From Plantago major (Eukaryota > Streptophyta > Magnoliopsida > Lamiales > Plantaginaceae): 64,000 nt of DNA. The notes beneath the pieces are model-generated. The model saw only the letters and a program-made list of their open reading frames with translations. It ran no database searches and had not been told where the DNA came from. How positions within the stretch are numbered: position 1 is the stretch's first letter; each line of letters begins with the position of its first letter. The DNA is taken from the NCBI GenBank assembly GCA_026545765.1, contig JAIFAC010000187.1, positions 86,735 through 150,734 of the forward strand. Direction: 5' to 3'. A program made the position numbers and the translations under genes. Positions 33,120 through 45,188 of the stretch are shown here, piece after piece.

Positions 33120-35935
33120 ATGTCCGAGAGTGATAGTCAAAATCGATCCGAGGCTGAGGGATATGACTCCGAAGCGATATCTTTAACCGATAGCTCCGAG
33201 GAGATTGAGATCGTAGATGACGACGAAGTATTGGAGGTGGAACAAGCGCCCCATCCGGGCAGGAAGAACCGAGGTAAGTTCCTTACTTGGTTGGTTATTC
33301 GGATCACAGTCCTCCGAGCATCGGGATTACTGCGAGTGTCCCATATGCGAGGTTATTGTGACTCGAAACAAGTTCGCGAGTTATAGGAACTAAATCGCCC
33401 GAATCGGTGGCGAGAATCCGAACTCGGTAGAGATCCGATCCTTAATTACAACCTTGGTTATAATTTTAGGAGTAATCCTAATCGAGTCCCGTTAGTTCCG
33501 GATCCATGACGCCGATCATCGAGGAAGTTCATGATACCTCGGAAGCACCTCCCAATTTGGGCATCTTCGAAGAGGGTGAGGAGGATCGTGTGCAAATCGC
33601 TGTGCCTCTTCAGACTGTCGTAGAGTTAGCGTCCTCATCCGAGGAAGATGAGGCAGAAGAAGGTCTGCGGGCCCAAGATTCTGGTTCCGAAGCGGAAGAA
33701 AGTGTAGAGCTATCCGCTCATATGCTCTGTGTGGAATCTGCTGGGCAAGCAGGGCCGAGTTGGCAGATGGCTGAGGAAGAGCGTCCGGAGAGGCTGAGGA
33801 AGGGTGGGTACGTATTCCAAGTAAAGTTTCCTCGGTCTAAAGACGAGGTCACTCACCCTGATCCGGAGGGCGAGTTGAATGAGGATGGTACTTTGCCTAC
33901 TTGTGCCTCAACCATCCGAGCCGAGGAAGTGGATGAGCTCCGGAGGAGATATGAGATCCCGGAGTGTGTGGAGATTCTCATCCCAGACGAATCTCATGCG
34001 TTCTACAATCCGCCTCCGGGATACATGTGTGTCTATGAGATAAGTCTCCATTTGCAGGTGGCGGCTACCCGTATCGTCCGAGTTTCTGGAGATTTTGAAC
34101 AGTATGGGGTTGAGTCCGCACCAGATCATCCCCAACTCCCTCGGAAATCTGATGTGCTTCGGGGTCTTATGTAAATATAAAGGCATCCCGGTCACATTCG
34201 ATAATTTTCGTAAATTATTTAACATAAGTGTAAGTAATAGGAACACATGGTTCTATCGTTAAGTATGTATGACGTACATTTTTATTGACCCTTGTCCTTG
34301 TTGGGAATCGATGGTTTAAGAGGTATATTTTAAATGCGGCCCGCATTGAAACCCGGCCGATCCGAAGAGGCCCGTGGCATTGAGAAAAAGTTCTTAGAAA
34401 TTTGCGGATTGGAAGCCACCGCGAAACATCCTTTGTGGATCTGGCGCTCCATCGGTCGAGGCGGAAAAGTACTTCTTAGAGTGATATATCGACCTCTTTA
34501 CCTAACCGGTTTGTCCGAGCCCACTTTTGCGATGATATGGAGGACTGAGTAAGTGATCCTTCTTTAATGCAGGGTGGTTGCCGATTTGGTGTAGCTTGTC
34601 TATTTATTACGCAAGTGTAGCTTTTGTCATTCGGATGTGTAGCTAGCTGGTTTTAACTCTCATCATTGGATGTGTAGCTTTTTGGTTCGAGTATCGATGT
34701 CGACCATGCGGAGTTGAGCGTCAACAAAATGCTACGCGGAAGGAGTTAGCGAGAGGTTCGGACGATTATCAAGACTTCCACCGTACTCGATGGAAGAACG
34801 AAATCTTTGCCGTGTTCAGTGGAGGAATCTCGGAGGCTGCTTGGCGAAGAGGCCCAAACTATCCCTACTCCGGACAAGGTAAGGTGGCGATTCTAAGGGC
34901 TCGAAGAAGCCTCCAAGATCCGTGTCGAGATCCTCCATAGCGGATCGGCCTGCGGTAAGCGCCCTCAAGGTCGAATCCTCCCGCTAAAAAGGCAAGGGAA
35001 GATGAGCAAAGCGCCCGTGGATTAGGATCTTTGAAGTTGCTCGGTGGTTCTTTGCCCGAGTTGGGCCAGTTGAGTTGGTTGCCGCTCAGCAAGGTAAGTA
35101 AGTGTTTTGGTTATTTTGTTATCTTCCTGCGATTAGGAGATATCTAAGCGTTTGTGATATCTGTCATTTTAGCTTCTTCTTGCCGTGAAGCATGCTCCTT
35201 AGTATTTGCTGAGGCTACCCTAGAAGAGGATTTGGCAGTGAAATTTGCCCGGCGATTAAACATCGGTTGAAACGACGCCGGGCGCTAAAGAAGGCCATAG
35301 GCGCTAAGCAGGAGGCCGAGTCGAGGCGGCCAAGATGAAAAGTGCCATTCGATCTTTGGGCCCGACTTGAAAGTGCACCAAGATAGTTTGGACGAGTTAA
35401 GTGGGTGTCTCGGACTTTCAAAGATATGATCTTGAAAAGAGCTTACGGGGGTCGGACAAGTGCCGATTTCCTTGCCGGACTCCTGCAAGTTTTTGTTAGT
35501 CGAAGTATGTGAGGCCCGTCAAGATGGGTTTGATCTGTTGTGGACGATCTGGAGAAAGGGTTGGATCTGGGATGGCTGCGACTTGGAGAAGTGAGTGTCG
35601 CCTTTAAGAATGGAGATGGCTCGGACTTTGCTCGGAGGTGTCTTGGGAAGACGCTCAAATGTGAATTTGTGGAGGATGCTGCGGCGAGTCGGAGAAGCGA
35701 AGTACAACCATGGCGGTCCGTATCTCCCACCGCCGTCCCTCGGTGCTTATGTCCGATGTTTTCGTTCCGTTGGAGGATCACTTGGAACCTGGCAGGGTGA
35801 CTCTGCTGGGCATGTACATGGCCCGATCGCGACCTAGACTTCATGCGACAATGTCGGCCTTCACGAAAGAGGTTGAGGCTCGGAGAGAGCGGAGGTTAGC
35901 CCAGCAAGGTCAGCGCCTCCGGAGAAGGATCTGAG
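33120..35935 (+). pseudogene. Antisense ORF of Tat-like gypsy C (putative gypsy transposon, PF04195-like)
   Basis: The first coding exon (33120-33272) starts MSESDSQNRSEAEGYDSE and is acidic; a donor G|GTAAGT follows at 33273 and a candidate acceptor TTTTAG at 33465-33470. The main exon (about 33506-34174) is acidic, then reads 'EVDELRRRYEIPECVEILIP' and 'FYNPPPGYMCVYEISLHL', matching the plant domain described as putative gypsy-type transposon (function unknown). 'CKYKGIPVTFDNFRKLFNIS' follows after a frameshift (about 34160-34230). From 34330 to 35935 the frame is repeatedly broken; the end encodes a basic Arg-rich tail ('EARRERRLAQQGQRLRRR'). Antisense ORFs between integrase and the 3' LTR are known in Tat-lineage elements. 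Confidence 0.65.
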
Positions 35936-38380
35936 GCCCCTCTCGGTCTCAACCTAGTTAAATCCGGCGGCGATAAGGCAAAGCGGGGTATGCCGGGTTT
36001 TTGTAGTAAGTGCCTTGCCTAAAAGCAATGTTGTCCTTTTTGCTCGTCATCTTTTGTTGTATAAACATATACTTGTCTTGATGAATGTTGTTGGTTGGGC
36101 CCTTGGTGGCTCGGAACTATTTATCACCGAATGCTAATGTTCTTGTTTTCACTCTTACGCGTTTAATTTTATTTGCTTAGTAACTCGTCGACTCTAAATA
36201 AATTCGGATAGTGGGTTCGGACCTTTGAGATTCATACCGCGAGCGTTAATTTGCGATGCAAATTCTCCTTTCTTGGTCTTGGGAGGCGATCAATCATTGT
36301 GCCCATCGAATCGGAATCCTTGATAAAATAAGCGGATCACGAATGGTTGAACCCGTCTTAGGGTGACAAGGCTTGCGAGAAAGAGAATTTCCTTATATCG
36401 TGATAAGTAGTGACGATTGACGTTGACTTAGTGTGTCTTCCGAGTCATCTGAGACTTGTGAGATAGTGAAAGATAATCATCATCAAGTATAGGGTGACTC
36501 TATCTGAATCCTGATTGCCGGATGTTGTTATATCACCCGAGCTTGATACATTCGGTGAGTAACTTAGTCAATGTGCCCGACCGTATGGATGGATTATTGG
36601 GTTGGGCCAATGGAAGCCAAAGAGCCGGGCCCATGTTAATTGACCCATTTCGGTAGCTATTTGGGACATGTGTCCGCTTCTAATTGGTCCTCTCTTTCTA
36701 TATATACCCCTTCTTTGTACGGCTTTCCATTAGGACATTTCTCCCTTTTATAGTAACCAAAGGTCCGGAGCTCGAGTTCGAGCGGCTGGCGAGCATGTTT
36801 ATACCATCACTCTGGCGCGTGATCTTGTCCCGAGGTTTTCTCCGATGCTTGAATGCCGGGTTGGTTCACGGTGAGAGTTTTGGAAATTAGATTGCTCGGA
36901 AAGCCAGCCTCGGATCTTCGAGGATACCGTCCGTGCCGAGTGAGGCCTGGAATTTTTGCCAATCAATCCCTCTGATCGTCAGGCTAATCTTCTTTCTCCG
37001 GGGCTGTGGTCTATATCCACGACTTTAGCCCGGAGTAGATAATTTGGATGGTTTAGGGATCTTCAAATAGTTGTTCTTGAACCTCAATGCATCCGAGGCA
37101 TTCCGCTCTGGGTATGTGCCGGGGCGACAAGTTAGCATAATTGGTTTGGTAGAATCCCTTCCGATTTACGTGGTTGATCGTAAAAACCGCCGAGATTTTG
37201 GAAGGCTTTCTACCAATCTGCTTTGTCTAGTTGTTCGTTCCTCGGATTGAGGATATGTATCCCTTTAGTAGGTCTTCTAGCTCGTCCTTGAAGATCGTAT
37301 CCGGCGATTCGGTTACATTGGTGACTTTGTTTCCGAGTTGAAGGCTCGAGGAGCTACTTGCAATTACGAAAGGAGTCCGACGGTCTTGAGCTTGTTTGGA
37401 GTCGGATCATGGGGACTTCGAGTAACCTTTCGTAACTCGTTTGTCTCACACCTAAGGTCTTTAAATCGGCGGCTCGGCTTTGTTGGTGGCTGCGTTCGAA
37501 TGAAGGCTCGAGGGCGACTTGCAATTACGACGGGGTTCTGACTATGCGGTCTTGTTGGGACATGGACCAGCGGGAGCCTCCGGAGTGACTTGGGTTAATC
37601 CGACTATCCGGGTTGGTCGCCTTCCAAATACTCTGAATCTGGGATGTATTTATAGTATTTGGTAAGAGGCGATCCGGATTGTTATAGTTCTTCTTGCTTG
37701 CTTCGGAGCTCTCTTTCGTTCAGAAGTGATAAAGTATCCTTTCTGGAAGCATTGAATGGGCTCAGTTATCTCGTCTGGCTGCTGTTAGTCTTTAGATCAT
37801 CCGAAGGGGGCTTCGAAATCTTTGTCGATGGCAATCAAAGTTGAGATGGTGGAATTCCTTCTTCCTTCGGAGCGCCCACAGATAAAGTTAATAGTGCTCG
37901 GACGGGGTTTGGTTCGGTAGACCAGGGTTAATTAAGAAGCTTCGCTATAGAAGTAGAAAAGAGATAGAATAGGAGCTTGTTTTTGTAAGCTCGATTAGGG
38001 CTCTTCGGACCCTGACTTTGTAATTACATACTCTGTTTTAATAAAAGCGTATTTGCCTTTGTCAAGGTCGGACCTTTGTTTGATTGTGTTAATCCGATCC
38101 GGATCGATGTATGATCTAGTTTGGATCGAGTAGTTAAATATCTTCATGGCTGTTGAATCATGAGATTGAAGGACATGATTATTAAACGTTTATGAAATCA
38201 GTTGTATTGATTTGGCGGAAATCGAATTACAACTTGAGGGCTTCGAGGCTTTTTCAAAAAACAAACAGAAAAAATAGATTGGCAAGATAAAGGAAGGTGA
38301 CAGTCGTTGCCACGCTCCTTCTCTAAGTGTAAAACTTTTGGAGATTCTTGGCATTCCAAGTTCTCTTCAAGGCCTGCCCT
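35936..38380. other. Long noncoding part of gypsy C
   Basis: No protein is recognisable between the end of the antisense ORF and the end of pol. It holds a promoter-like CCAAT/TATA pair at 36677-36705 (+ strand 'tctatatataccc') and a partial internal duplication: 'aaggctcgagg' followed by 'acttgcaattacga' occurs at about 37340-37370 and again at about 37502-37530. Long noncoding stretches here are usual for Tat-lineage elements. Confidence 0.5.
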
Positions 38381-38390
38381 TGCTCATCTT

Positions 38391-39330
38391 CTAGTTCAAA
38401 GCTTCCATTAACTCTTGCCCAGTAACTTTGTACGGTCCTTCCCACTTGGGCTTAAGTTCCCCCACATGACTTAGTATATCGGCTCTGAGGACTAAGTCTC
38501 CAACTTGTATATCCTTGGGAAAGACACGTTTATTGTAGGCCCAAGCGGTCATGGCTTGGTACCGAAGGATGTTGGCCAATGCCTTATTGCGCTTGTCTTC
38601 AAGGAGCTCAAGGTCATAGATCCTTGCGATCTCATTATCAACTGGGTTGTATTGCTGGATTCTCTAGGTTGCAACCACCGTTTCCGAAGGGATGACCGCC
38701 TCGGATCCATAGACCGGGAGAAAGGTGTTTCTTGTGTGGCGGTCCATTTGATGCGCCAAAGGACGCATCGAGATCATCCATGTTGTCTTGGGAAGTTCTC
38801 AACCTTCTCTCCAAAATTTTGACTATGGTCTTGTTGGTGGCTTCCACGACCATTGGCTTGGGGTGGCGATGGAAGTAAGCGTTGTTCTATTTTGAAGGGT
38901 GAAGCCACTCCTTGATCTTGACCGAATTGTGCTCCATTATGCGAAACTAGCACTCGTGGGAGTCAAACCGGATGATGTTCTTCCGGATGAATGTCCGAAC
39001 CACACTTTTGTGATGGTTGACCTTTGCTTGACCCACTTAGTGAAGTATTCCACGCCACTATCAAGAACTTCTTTTGATCGTTCCTCGCGAAAGGGACCAA
39101 CTATGTCTATGCCCCATTGATCAAATGGGCATGCTATGATTAACGGAATCATAGGGTTGGTGGCGGTGTGGTATGTTGGCATAGTATTGGCGGTCTTCAC
39201 GGTAGCAGGCGATGTTGGCGACATCTATGTCAATAGTTGTGATAGTATCCTTGTCTTATGATCTTTTTTTTAGCGAAAGTTCTTCCTCCAGAATGACTTC
39301 CACAACTTCCGGCGTGGATTTCTTCCATCA
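38391..39330 (-). pseudogene. Gypsy C integrase
   Basis: The minus strand reads 'CPFDQWGIDIVGPF' (first catalytic Asp region) and 'YFTKWVKQRS' within 39224-38937, and a C-terminal 'VGDLVLRADILSHVGELKPKWEGPYKV' region close to 38391, where pol ends. Frameshifts separate the parts. Integrase would insert the cDNA into host DNA. Confidence 0.85.
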
Positions 39331-39456
39331 CAGTTTTCGCCTCTTGAGGATCTAGGCACCTCATGTGAGTTCCGCTGTAGGATCTTTTGTAGAGATCTTC
39401 TCCCATAATAAAGTATCTGTTAGCTTGACATTGAATCTTCCTGGCCTCTCTAGGAT

Positions 39457-39967
39457 CTACAGGTAAAGTACCATCTTGAGGTAATGGAATATATCAGTCA
39501 TCCAGTTTCTTTCTGTGCTCAAGAGAAGCATCTGTCCGTTGGGGTTTGCCAGGGAGGGTTCCGCGCGTGTCATTAGGATGACACTCCTTGTGTCCAAAGC
39601 TCCTAAGGCTGAGGTGTACTTGGAAAGGGCGTCGGCTTTTTCATTCCATTCTCTGTGAAATTGGTCAAGAGTAAATTCTTCAAAGTGCTCAACCTCTTTC
39701 TTGAGGAGCTCCAAGTATTTGATCATGTTAGGTCCTTTGGTGGTAAGGACCGGAGAAGCTGAGATTATTAGAGTGCAGTGTGTAGGCTTTGATCCTTTTT
39801 ACCTGAAGGGCTTTCGCCATTCTTAGGCCGGTGATAAGTGCTTCATATTCGGCCTCGTTGTTCGTCACCTTAAAATTGAGGGTGATAGCGTACTCTAGCT
39901 TGGCTCCTTCAGGACTTTCAAGGAAAATTCCTATTCCTCCCAACCGTCCGGTGGATGATCCGTCCAC
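39457..39967 (-). pseudogene. Gypsy C second (archaeal-type) RNase H
   Basis: 'MDGSSTGRLGGIGIFLESPE' with 'NNEAEYEALITGLRMAKAL' (39967-39728) is an RNase H I-like domain with its Asp and Glu motifs, separate from the RNase H that follows RT. 'LDQFHREWNEKADALSKY' (about 39670) is its last helix. A second RNase H between the first and integrase marks Tat/Ogre-type gypsy elements. Confidence 0.8.
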
Positions 39968-40139
39968 TTATAATGTCCAACATTCTTTGTTTCTTTCCTT
40001 ACCTCCCGAAGTGGGGGTGAGTGCTTTCTCAACCTCCACTTCTTCTTCGGAAGATCACGTTGTCGAGGTATTGAGTTCTTAGTCGAAGAGAAACATGTGC
40101 CTTACTCTCGTGAATCATCCATGGGTTGGTGATACTTGG

Positions 40140-41644
40140 TCATAAAATTTGGATGCTACCTCTTTGTGTCTCCTCTGCTTCTTTCTCTCCCCTTGATTCC
40201 TTGATTTGGGCTATCACCACATGACTAGCCTTTTCCTGGGAGTTTTCGCCCTCTTCTTTTGCCTTCTCTAGATAGTCTACCAGGAAGTCGGCCAGAACTT
40301 GCGCTTTCTTGGCAGATGGGGCTTGATACCCGATATCATATTCACTTAGCTCAATAGCCCATTTGAATGGCGTCTGGTGATCCAGTTTGTCGAAGACATG
40401 TTTGAGTGGCTCATTTGTAAGGACCACAATCCGATGCGACTTGAAGTAAGGCTTGATCGCCGTGCGATCTCAAACCGGTCGTGGCGAGCTTCTCAATCTT
40501 GACATATCTGGCCTCAGAGCCTGCAAGGGCTTTGCTCAAATAGTAAATTGGTAAATGCTCGTTGTCTTGTATCCGTACCACTACAGAACTCATTGCTTCA
40601 TCAGTGGTGGCGAATAGAGGTAAAAGTTTGACCTCCATGGGTTTAGACAAAAGGGGCGGCGAGAGGAGATACTTTTTCAAGTTTTCCAGGGCCTCTTCAT
40701 ACTCCTTTGTCCACTCGAACTTATTTCCTTTTCGTAAGATCTTAAAGAAGGGTAGGTTCTTCTCGGCGGATTTTGAGATAAAACGGCTCAATGCCATCAC
40801 CTTTCCTAGAAGCTTCTGAACTTCATTGACAGTCTTGGGATGTGGTAGATCTATGATTGCCTTTATTTTCTCAGGTTATGCGATGCCTCTTTACGTAACC
40901 ATGTAACCAAGGAATTTTCCTCCTTTCACCCGAAGTGCACTTTTGAGGTTGACTTCATTCCATTTCAGAATAGAAAAACAATTGTTAAGGTGTTCAATGT
41001 GTTCCTCTTCAGTCTTGCTTTTCACAAGCATGTCATCCACATAGACTTCCATGGTTTTTCCCAATTCTTCCTTGAACATCTTATTTACCAGCCGTTGGTA
41101 GGTAGCTCCTGCATTCTTGAGGCCAAAGGGCATGACCTTGAAGCAATAGACCCCTCCGGCCGCAAAGAATGCCGTTTTCTTGATGTCTTCTTGAGCCATC
41201 CTAATTTGGTAGAAACCTTGATATGCATCCATGAAGCTTAGAAGCGCACATCTTGCAGTGGAATCAACCAGCTGGTCTATGCGTGGCAATGGATAGGGAT
41301 CCTTTGGACAAAATTTGTTGAGTCTAGTGAAGTCATTGCACATTCTCCACTTTCCTGGAGCTTTGTCGACGAGGACCACGTTCTGAGACCAATCGGATTA
41401 TCTAACTTCTTGGTATGACACCTTTCATCAACTTCTCAATCTCCCCTGCTATGATAGCATCCTCAACTGGTCCAAAGTCTTTCCTCTTTTGCCGGATGTG
41501 TTTGACCGTCGGATCCATGTTCAGACGGTGAACTGCGATCCTTGGGTCTATCCCCTTGAGATCATTTGTGCTCCAAGCAAAGATGTCGCGATTGTCACGA
41601 AGGCAAGTGAGCTTGACTCTACTTCCGTACTCATCTCCGTTCAA
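40140..41644 (-). pseudogene. Gypsy C reverse transcriptase and first RNase H
   Basis: 'NRDIFAWSTNDLKGIDPRIA' (41590-41530) opens RT. The core (41379-40891) has 'WRMCNDFTRLNKFCPKDPYP', 'FMDAYQGFYQIRM', 'MPFGLKNAGATYQRL' and an intact YVDD ('MEVYVDDMLVKS'). Connection and RNase H follow ('PLFATTDEAMSSVV', 'YYLSKALAGSEARY', 40800-40411; 'PFKWAIELSEYDIGYQ', 40427-40140). A stop at 41402 and later frameshifts break it. Confidence 0.92.
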
Positions 41645-42240
41645 TCCGAGTTGTTCTTTTGAATCTCCTTGACCAGTTGGACCTCTTTCAATGCCTCATG
41701 GGATTCTATTCTAGGCTGTCTTAGGAACTTCTCTCTGCGACCCAATACGATTTCTTCCTTTGGTGGTGTTAGAGTAATGGAAGAATAGCTCTGAGGGCCC
41801 TTAGTGACGAAAGGGCGAATCTGTGGCCCTACTGGTTGACATGATGTAGCACTCCCGAGCTTCTCTAACGTTGCCCATTTCTTCTCCGCCATTCGGGTTG
41901 GAAACTTTACCTGTTGTGTAAGGGAGAAGCAATTGCTGAATTAGTTAAGTCCAGGCGGCCCGAGATCACGTTATAGTCAAAGGTGCTATCTACTACCACG
42001 AAGAGGATAGTCTTGGTCACTCTTGTCGAAAGGTGCCCATAGAGACTTGTAGTGGTATACTTCAATAGAGCGTACTACGGACCCTCCAAAACCTACCAAT
42101 GAAGTGTATACTCGTCCATATTGTATTTGCCCCAGGTGCATTTGCTCCACGGTCCTTTTGGATATGACATTGGAGGAGCTTCCTGCGTCGATTAGTACCT
42201 TGTTGACCTTGTAAGTGGCAATCACCAGAGAAACAACCAA
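41640..42240 (-). pseudogene. Gypsy C aspartic protease
   Basis: The active-site reading 'VNKVLIDAGSSSNVIS' (about 42200-42155) is a gypsy-type protease motif with D-A-G-S where many have D-T/G-G-S. 'YTSLVGFGGSVVRSIEVYHY' follows. A linker (41892-41641) leads into RT. Confidence 0.75.
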
Positions 42241-42249
42241 AGGGACATC

Positions 42250-44247
42250 AGGGTCCTTGAGATCTCCTCCATGGAGCGTTGGTGGGGGATCTCGCTATCG
42301 TCAAAGTAATTGCATTTGTGCCTTCGAATTTGGTGGACCGTAAGCTCTGTCGTTGTTTCTCAAGTATTGCGGTACTTTCCTTGCATTTGCTATCTCCCCT
42401 GTTGGTCCTCCTGCAATGGCGTTGATAACTCCTTTGTAAGGAGGTTCTCCATTTATGTATCTTGGCGGTACCCTTGGTATCTTTGGGCATACCGAGGTGG
42501 GATTTCATTTGGAGGTGGTGATAAAGATCTGTCGGAGGTTGAATCACGCTCCTCTCTTCTGCTCATTCTTTCTATGCGGAGGTTCTTCTTCACTGTTGGT
42601 TCTTTCAACTTCCCACTTCTCACTAGTCTTTCGATTTACATCTTCAATGGATGCAATCCTCGGTCGGGTGACCTTTCGCTTGTGGAACCTCGGTAGTCTT
42701 TAGAAAATTTACTCTTCTTCTTTGCTCTGACGGGTTTAGGCCATTGTATATTTAAGTCCTTCTCAACAATAGAAGCCGAGATGTCGGATCTTGAGTGCAT
42801 TGAAGCGAGTATACTCGGCGTATCTCCTAGGTGGAGTTCTTTCTCTGAAATTCTTTCTGTCCTGAGATCTTTTTTTGCTCGAACTTCCCTTGGCGAGGAG
42901 GAAGTTCTGTCGTGCTGTTCTTTCCTTCTTTATCCACCTTATCGGGACATTTCTTGGTACTCTTCTCCATACAAGACTCCTTGAGATATCTTCGGTACTT
43001 TTCGGTGGTGATTTCTTCGTTGGAAAGCTTCCTTCTAAGCTCATCATTATAAGTGTTAGCATATAGGTGTCGGACCCGCTCTTTGATGCTATGAGGCTCT
43101 ACACCCGTACTTGACGTTGAAGCGGTCGAGGAAGGTTCTAAGGTCCTCATGCTCTTTCTGGATTATACGCGGTGCTCAATGACCTCTTCCTTTTCTTTGC
43201 TTTCTCAAACCTTTTCAAGAAAAGGGATGTGGCGTCCATATAAGATCGATGGAACCATTAGGTAGTGAGGTCCACCGATCCATTGCTTCTCGAAAGAGTG
43301 TGGTGGAAAAGTTGAGAGCTTTCATGTTGTCGTTGAGTCCATTGCTTTCCATCTTACTTTCGTATCTAGTAAGATGCCCTACGAGCAAATATCTCCATAG
43401 TAATGCTCGAGGCTTGGAATAACACGATCAGGCGCTTTCTTTCTCTTGATCTCATCCTTACGGAGGGTTGGGAGTTTTAACTACCACCTTCTCATGCTTT
43501 GACCATCTTAGCAAGGTGGCAATTTGTGTTTCAAGGCCTTACATTGGAGGTAGATACCTTTCGGTGTCGGTCTTTCACCGATTACGGGGTTGATAGCTAC
43601 ATCTGGAGGAAGATCACCGATTGGAACTCTCGGGATGCTTTCCGCCATTTGATCTCTTGGCGCGGGTTGTTGAGCCCTAATTGGTTCCCGCCGTCTACTC
43701 GTGGCATACGGACTTCTCCCTCGTTGTCCATGAAGCGTGACCCTCTGTTAAGAAGGTTCCTTAGATCTTCGGTTGAGCTTGTTCCCCAGACGTTGTTGGA
43801 TGGGGCGGTGCTCATTCTTGATTAATGAGTTGACTTGTCTTGGGATTGCCAAAGGTGGAGTGGGTGAGGAGGTGGAGGTTGTTCGATCAAGCATCCTTGA
43901 ATAGTGGTGAGTAAGAGGCCAGATTCTCATTCATCCCGAACTCACTAGGGGCAGATGATCTGCCCATTCGGGAGGGTAAAGTTTCTTCCTGGAGAAGGAC
44001 CATGTGTTCCTGACGGAGGAACCTGTCCTTCGTCCCCAAGTGTCTGGATCCCTACTGGTGGATTAGTGGCTCTTTCCTCGCCAGAAGAAAGACTAGCGGT
44101 ATGGCCATCACTTGTATCATCTATTACTTCTCTTGTTGAAACTCTTGCTACCCCACCTCTTCTAATGAGAGGTCTTTCCCTTTGTCTTGGAGCAGGCGTA
44201 CTAATGGCAGTGGCGTTGGTTCTTTTGGACCTTCTTGTTCTTGCCAT
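42250..44247 (-). pseudogene. Gypsy C gag
   Basis: It starts MARTRRSKRTNATAISTP at 44247, close to the primer site. The N-terminal part is Arg/Pro/Ser-rich. The capsid-like section (about 43400-42830) is frame-broken, with 'KERVRHLYANTYNDELRRKL' and basic downstream segments. No intact zinc knuckle was seen. The overall order gag-protease-RT-RNase H-RNase H-integrase is as expected for a Tat-like gypsy. Confidence 0.7.
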
Positions 44248-44274
44248 TACTGAAGAAAAGGACTTTTGTAAAGA

Positions 44275-44293
44275 TTCCCAGACGGTGCCAAAA
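44275..44293 (-). other. Gypsy C primer-binding site
   Basis: The minus strand reads TTTTGGCACCGTCTGGGAA immediately inside the LTR end, the usual form of plant gypsy primer sites (TTTGGCGCCGTxTGGGGA type). Confidence 0.8.
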
Positions 44294-45188
44294 TGTTGAG
44301 GTGTAACTCCCCTACTTAGATTTTAATCAACTCCACTAATGGGTGCCAGGTGAAGCTCCTTGCTAGGTAAAGACCAAGGCGTAAGGACAGGCGTAGAACC
44401 GACTAAGCTTGAGGACACGCACACTTGAGTGGGGGGTTAGTGCGGTTTGCTAAATGTCAAACCGATGAGACTTTACTAAAGTGGTGAAGATCAACTCTGT
44501 ATAATTCTCGGGATTGGGATCGTGAAGTGACTTACCTCTTCTTGTGGGGATGTGTGCCTTATTTATAGGCTATCATCAAAATGGAAGGCCTTGCTAGGAT
44601 TGCGCCAAGTGTAAGGCTACGATTGAGCCACCAAGGCTTGTCTTAGGTCCATAGCCCAATAATGATGCTTAGCCCATGCCACTTTGGGCCTTAGGGGTTT
44701 AGTCATTATTGGATGAGTTTTGAGGATGTGACAAGGTGCCGAGATCCCGAGTTCGGAGGTTGGTGGGATGCACGATCCGGACCGTCTTTGGAAATCGGAT
44801 GAGGAAGTTCTCCTAAGTCGCACATCTCTTCGATTGAACTCTGGGTTGGACACCCTACTCTCTGGTGCTGGTGCTTGGTGACTTGTGAGATCTGCCATGC
44901 GGATCAGTGGTCGTCCGTGTCGGAGGCCTTAGGTCGGGAGGGTACTAACTAACTGTGTCTCCTTTCCCGGAGGCTCGGACCAGGTGGGTCGGACCCGAGG
45001 TTCTGGGTCGGTTAGTAGGCCCCAGATCCTTTGTTCCTTTCTTTTAGGGTGGGTGGGACCATGGATGAGTCGGCGGATCGGACCATTGGCTCGGACTAAA
45101 GTGTCTCGGATCCATTGGATGACTTAGGGCGCCTTAGGATTCGTTCCTAGGTCCTGTATGACGGATTGGACATATTTCCGTATCAACA
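44294..45188 (-). mobile_element. Gypsy C, upstream (5') LTR
   Basis: This complete 895-bp LTR has TGTTGA at 44294 and TCAACA at 45188, perfect 6-bp terminal inverted repeats, next to the primer site. It is nearly the same as 31281-32016 where both exist. Many of the differences fall at CAG/CTG, for example TGCTGATCC against TGCACGATCC and GCAGGATCCAG against GCGGATCAG. Confidence 0.95.

Noticed and set aside
35443..35844. 133-codon minus-strand open frame
   Set aside because: Lies opposite the decayed antisense ORF of gypsy C in the element's noncoding tail and matches no pol domain.
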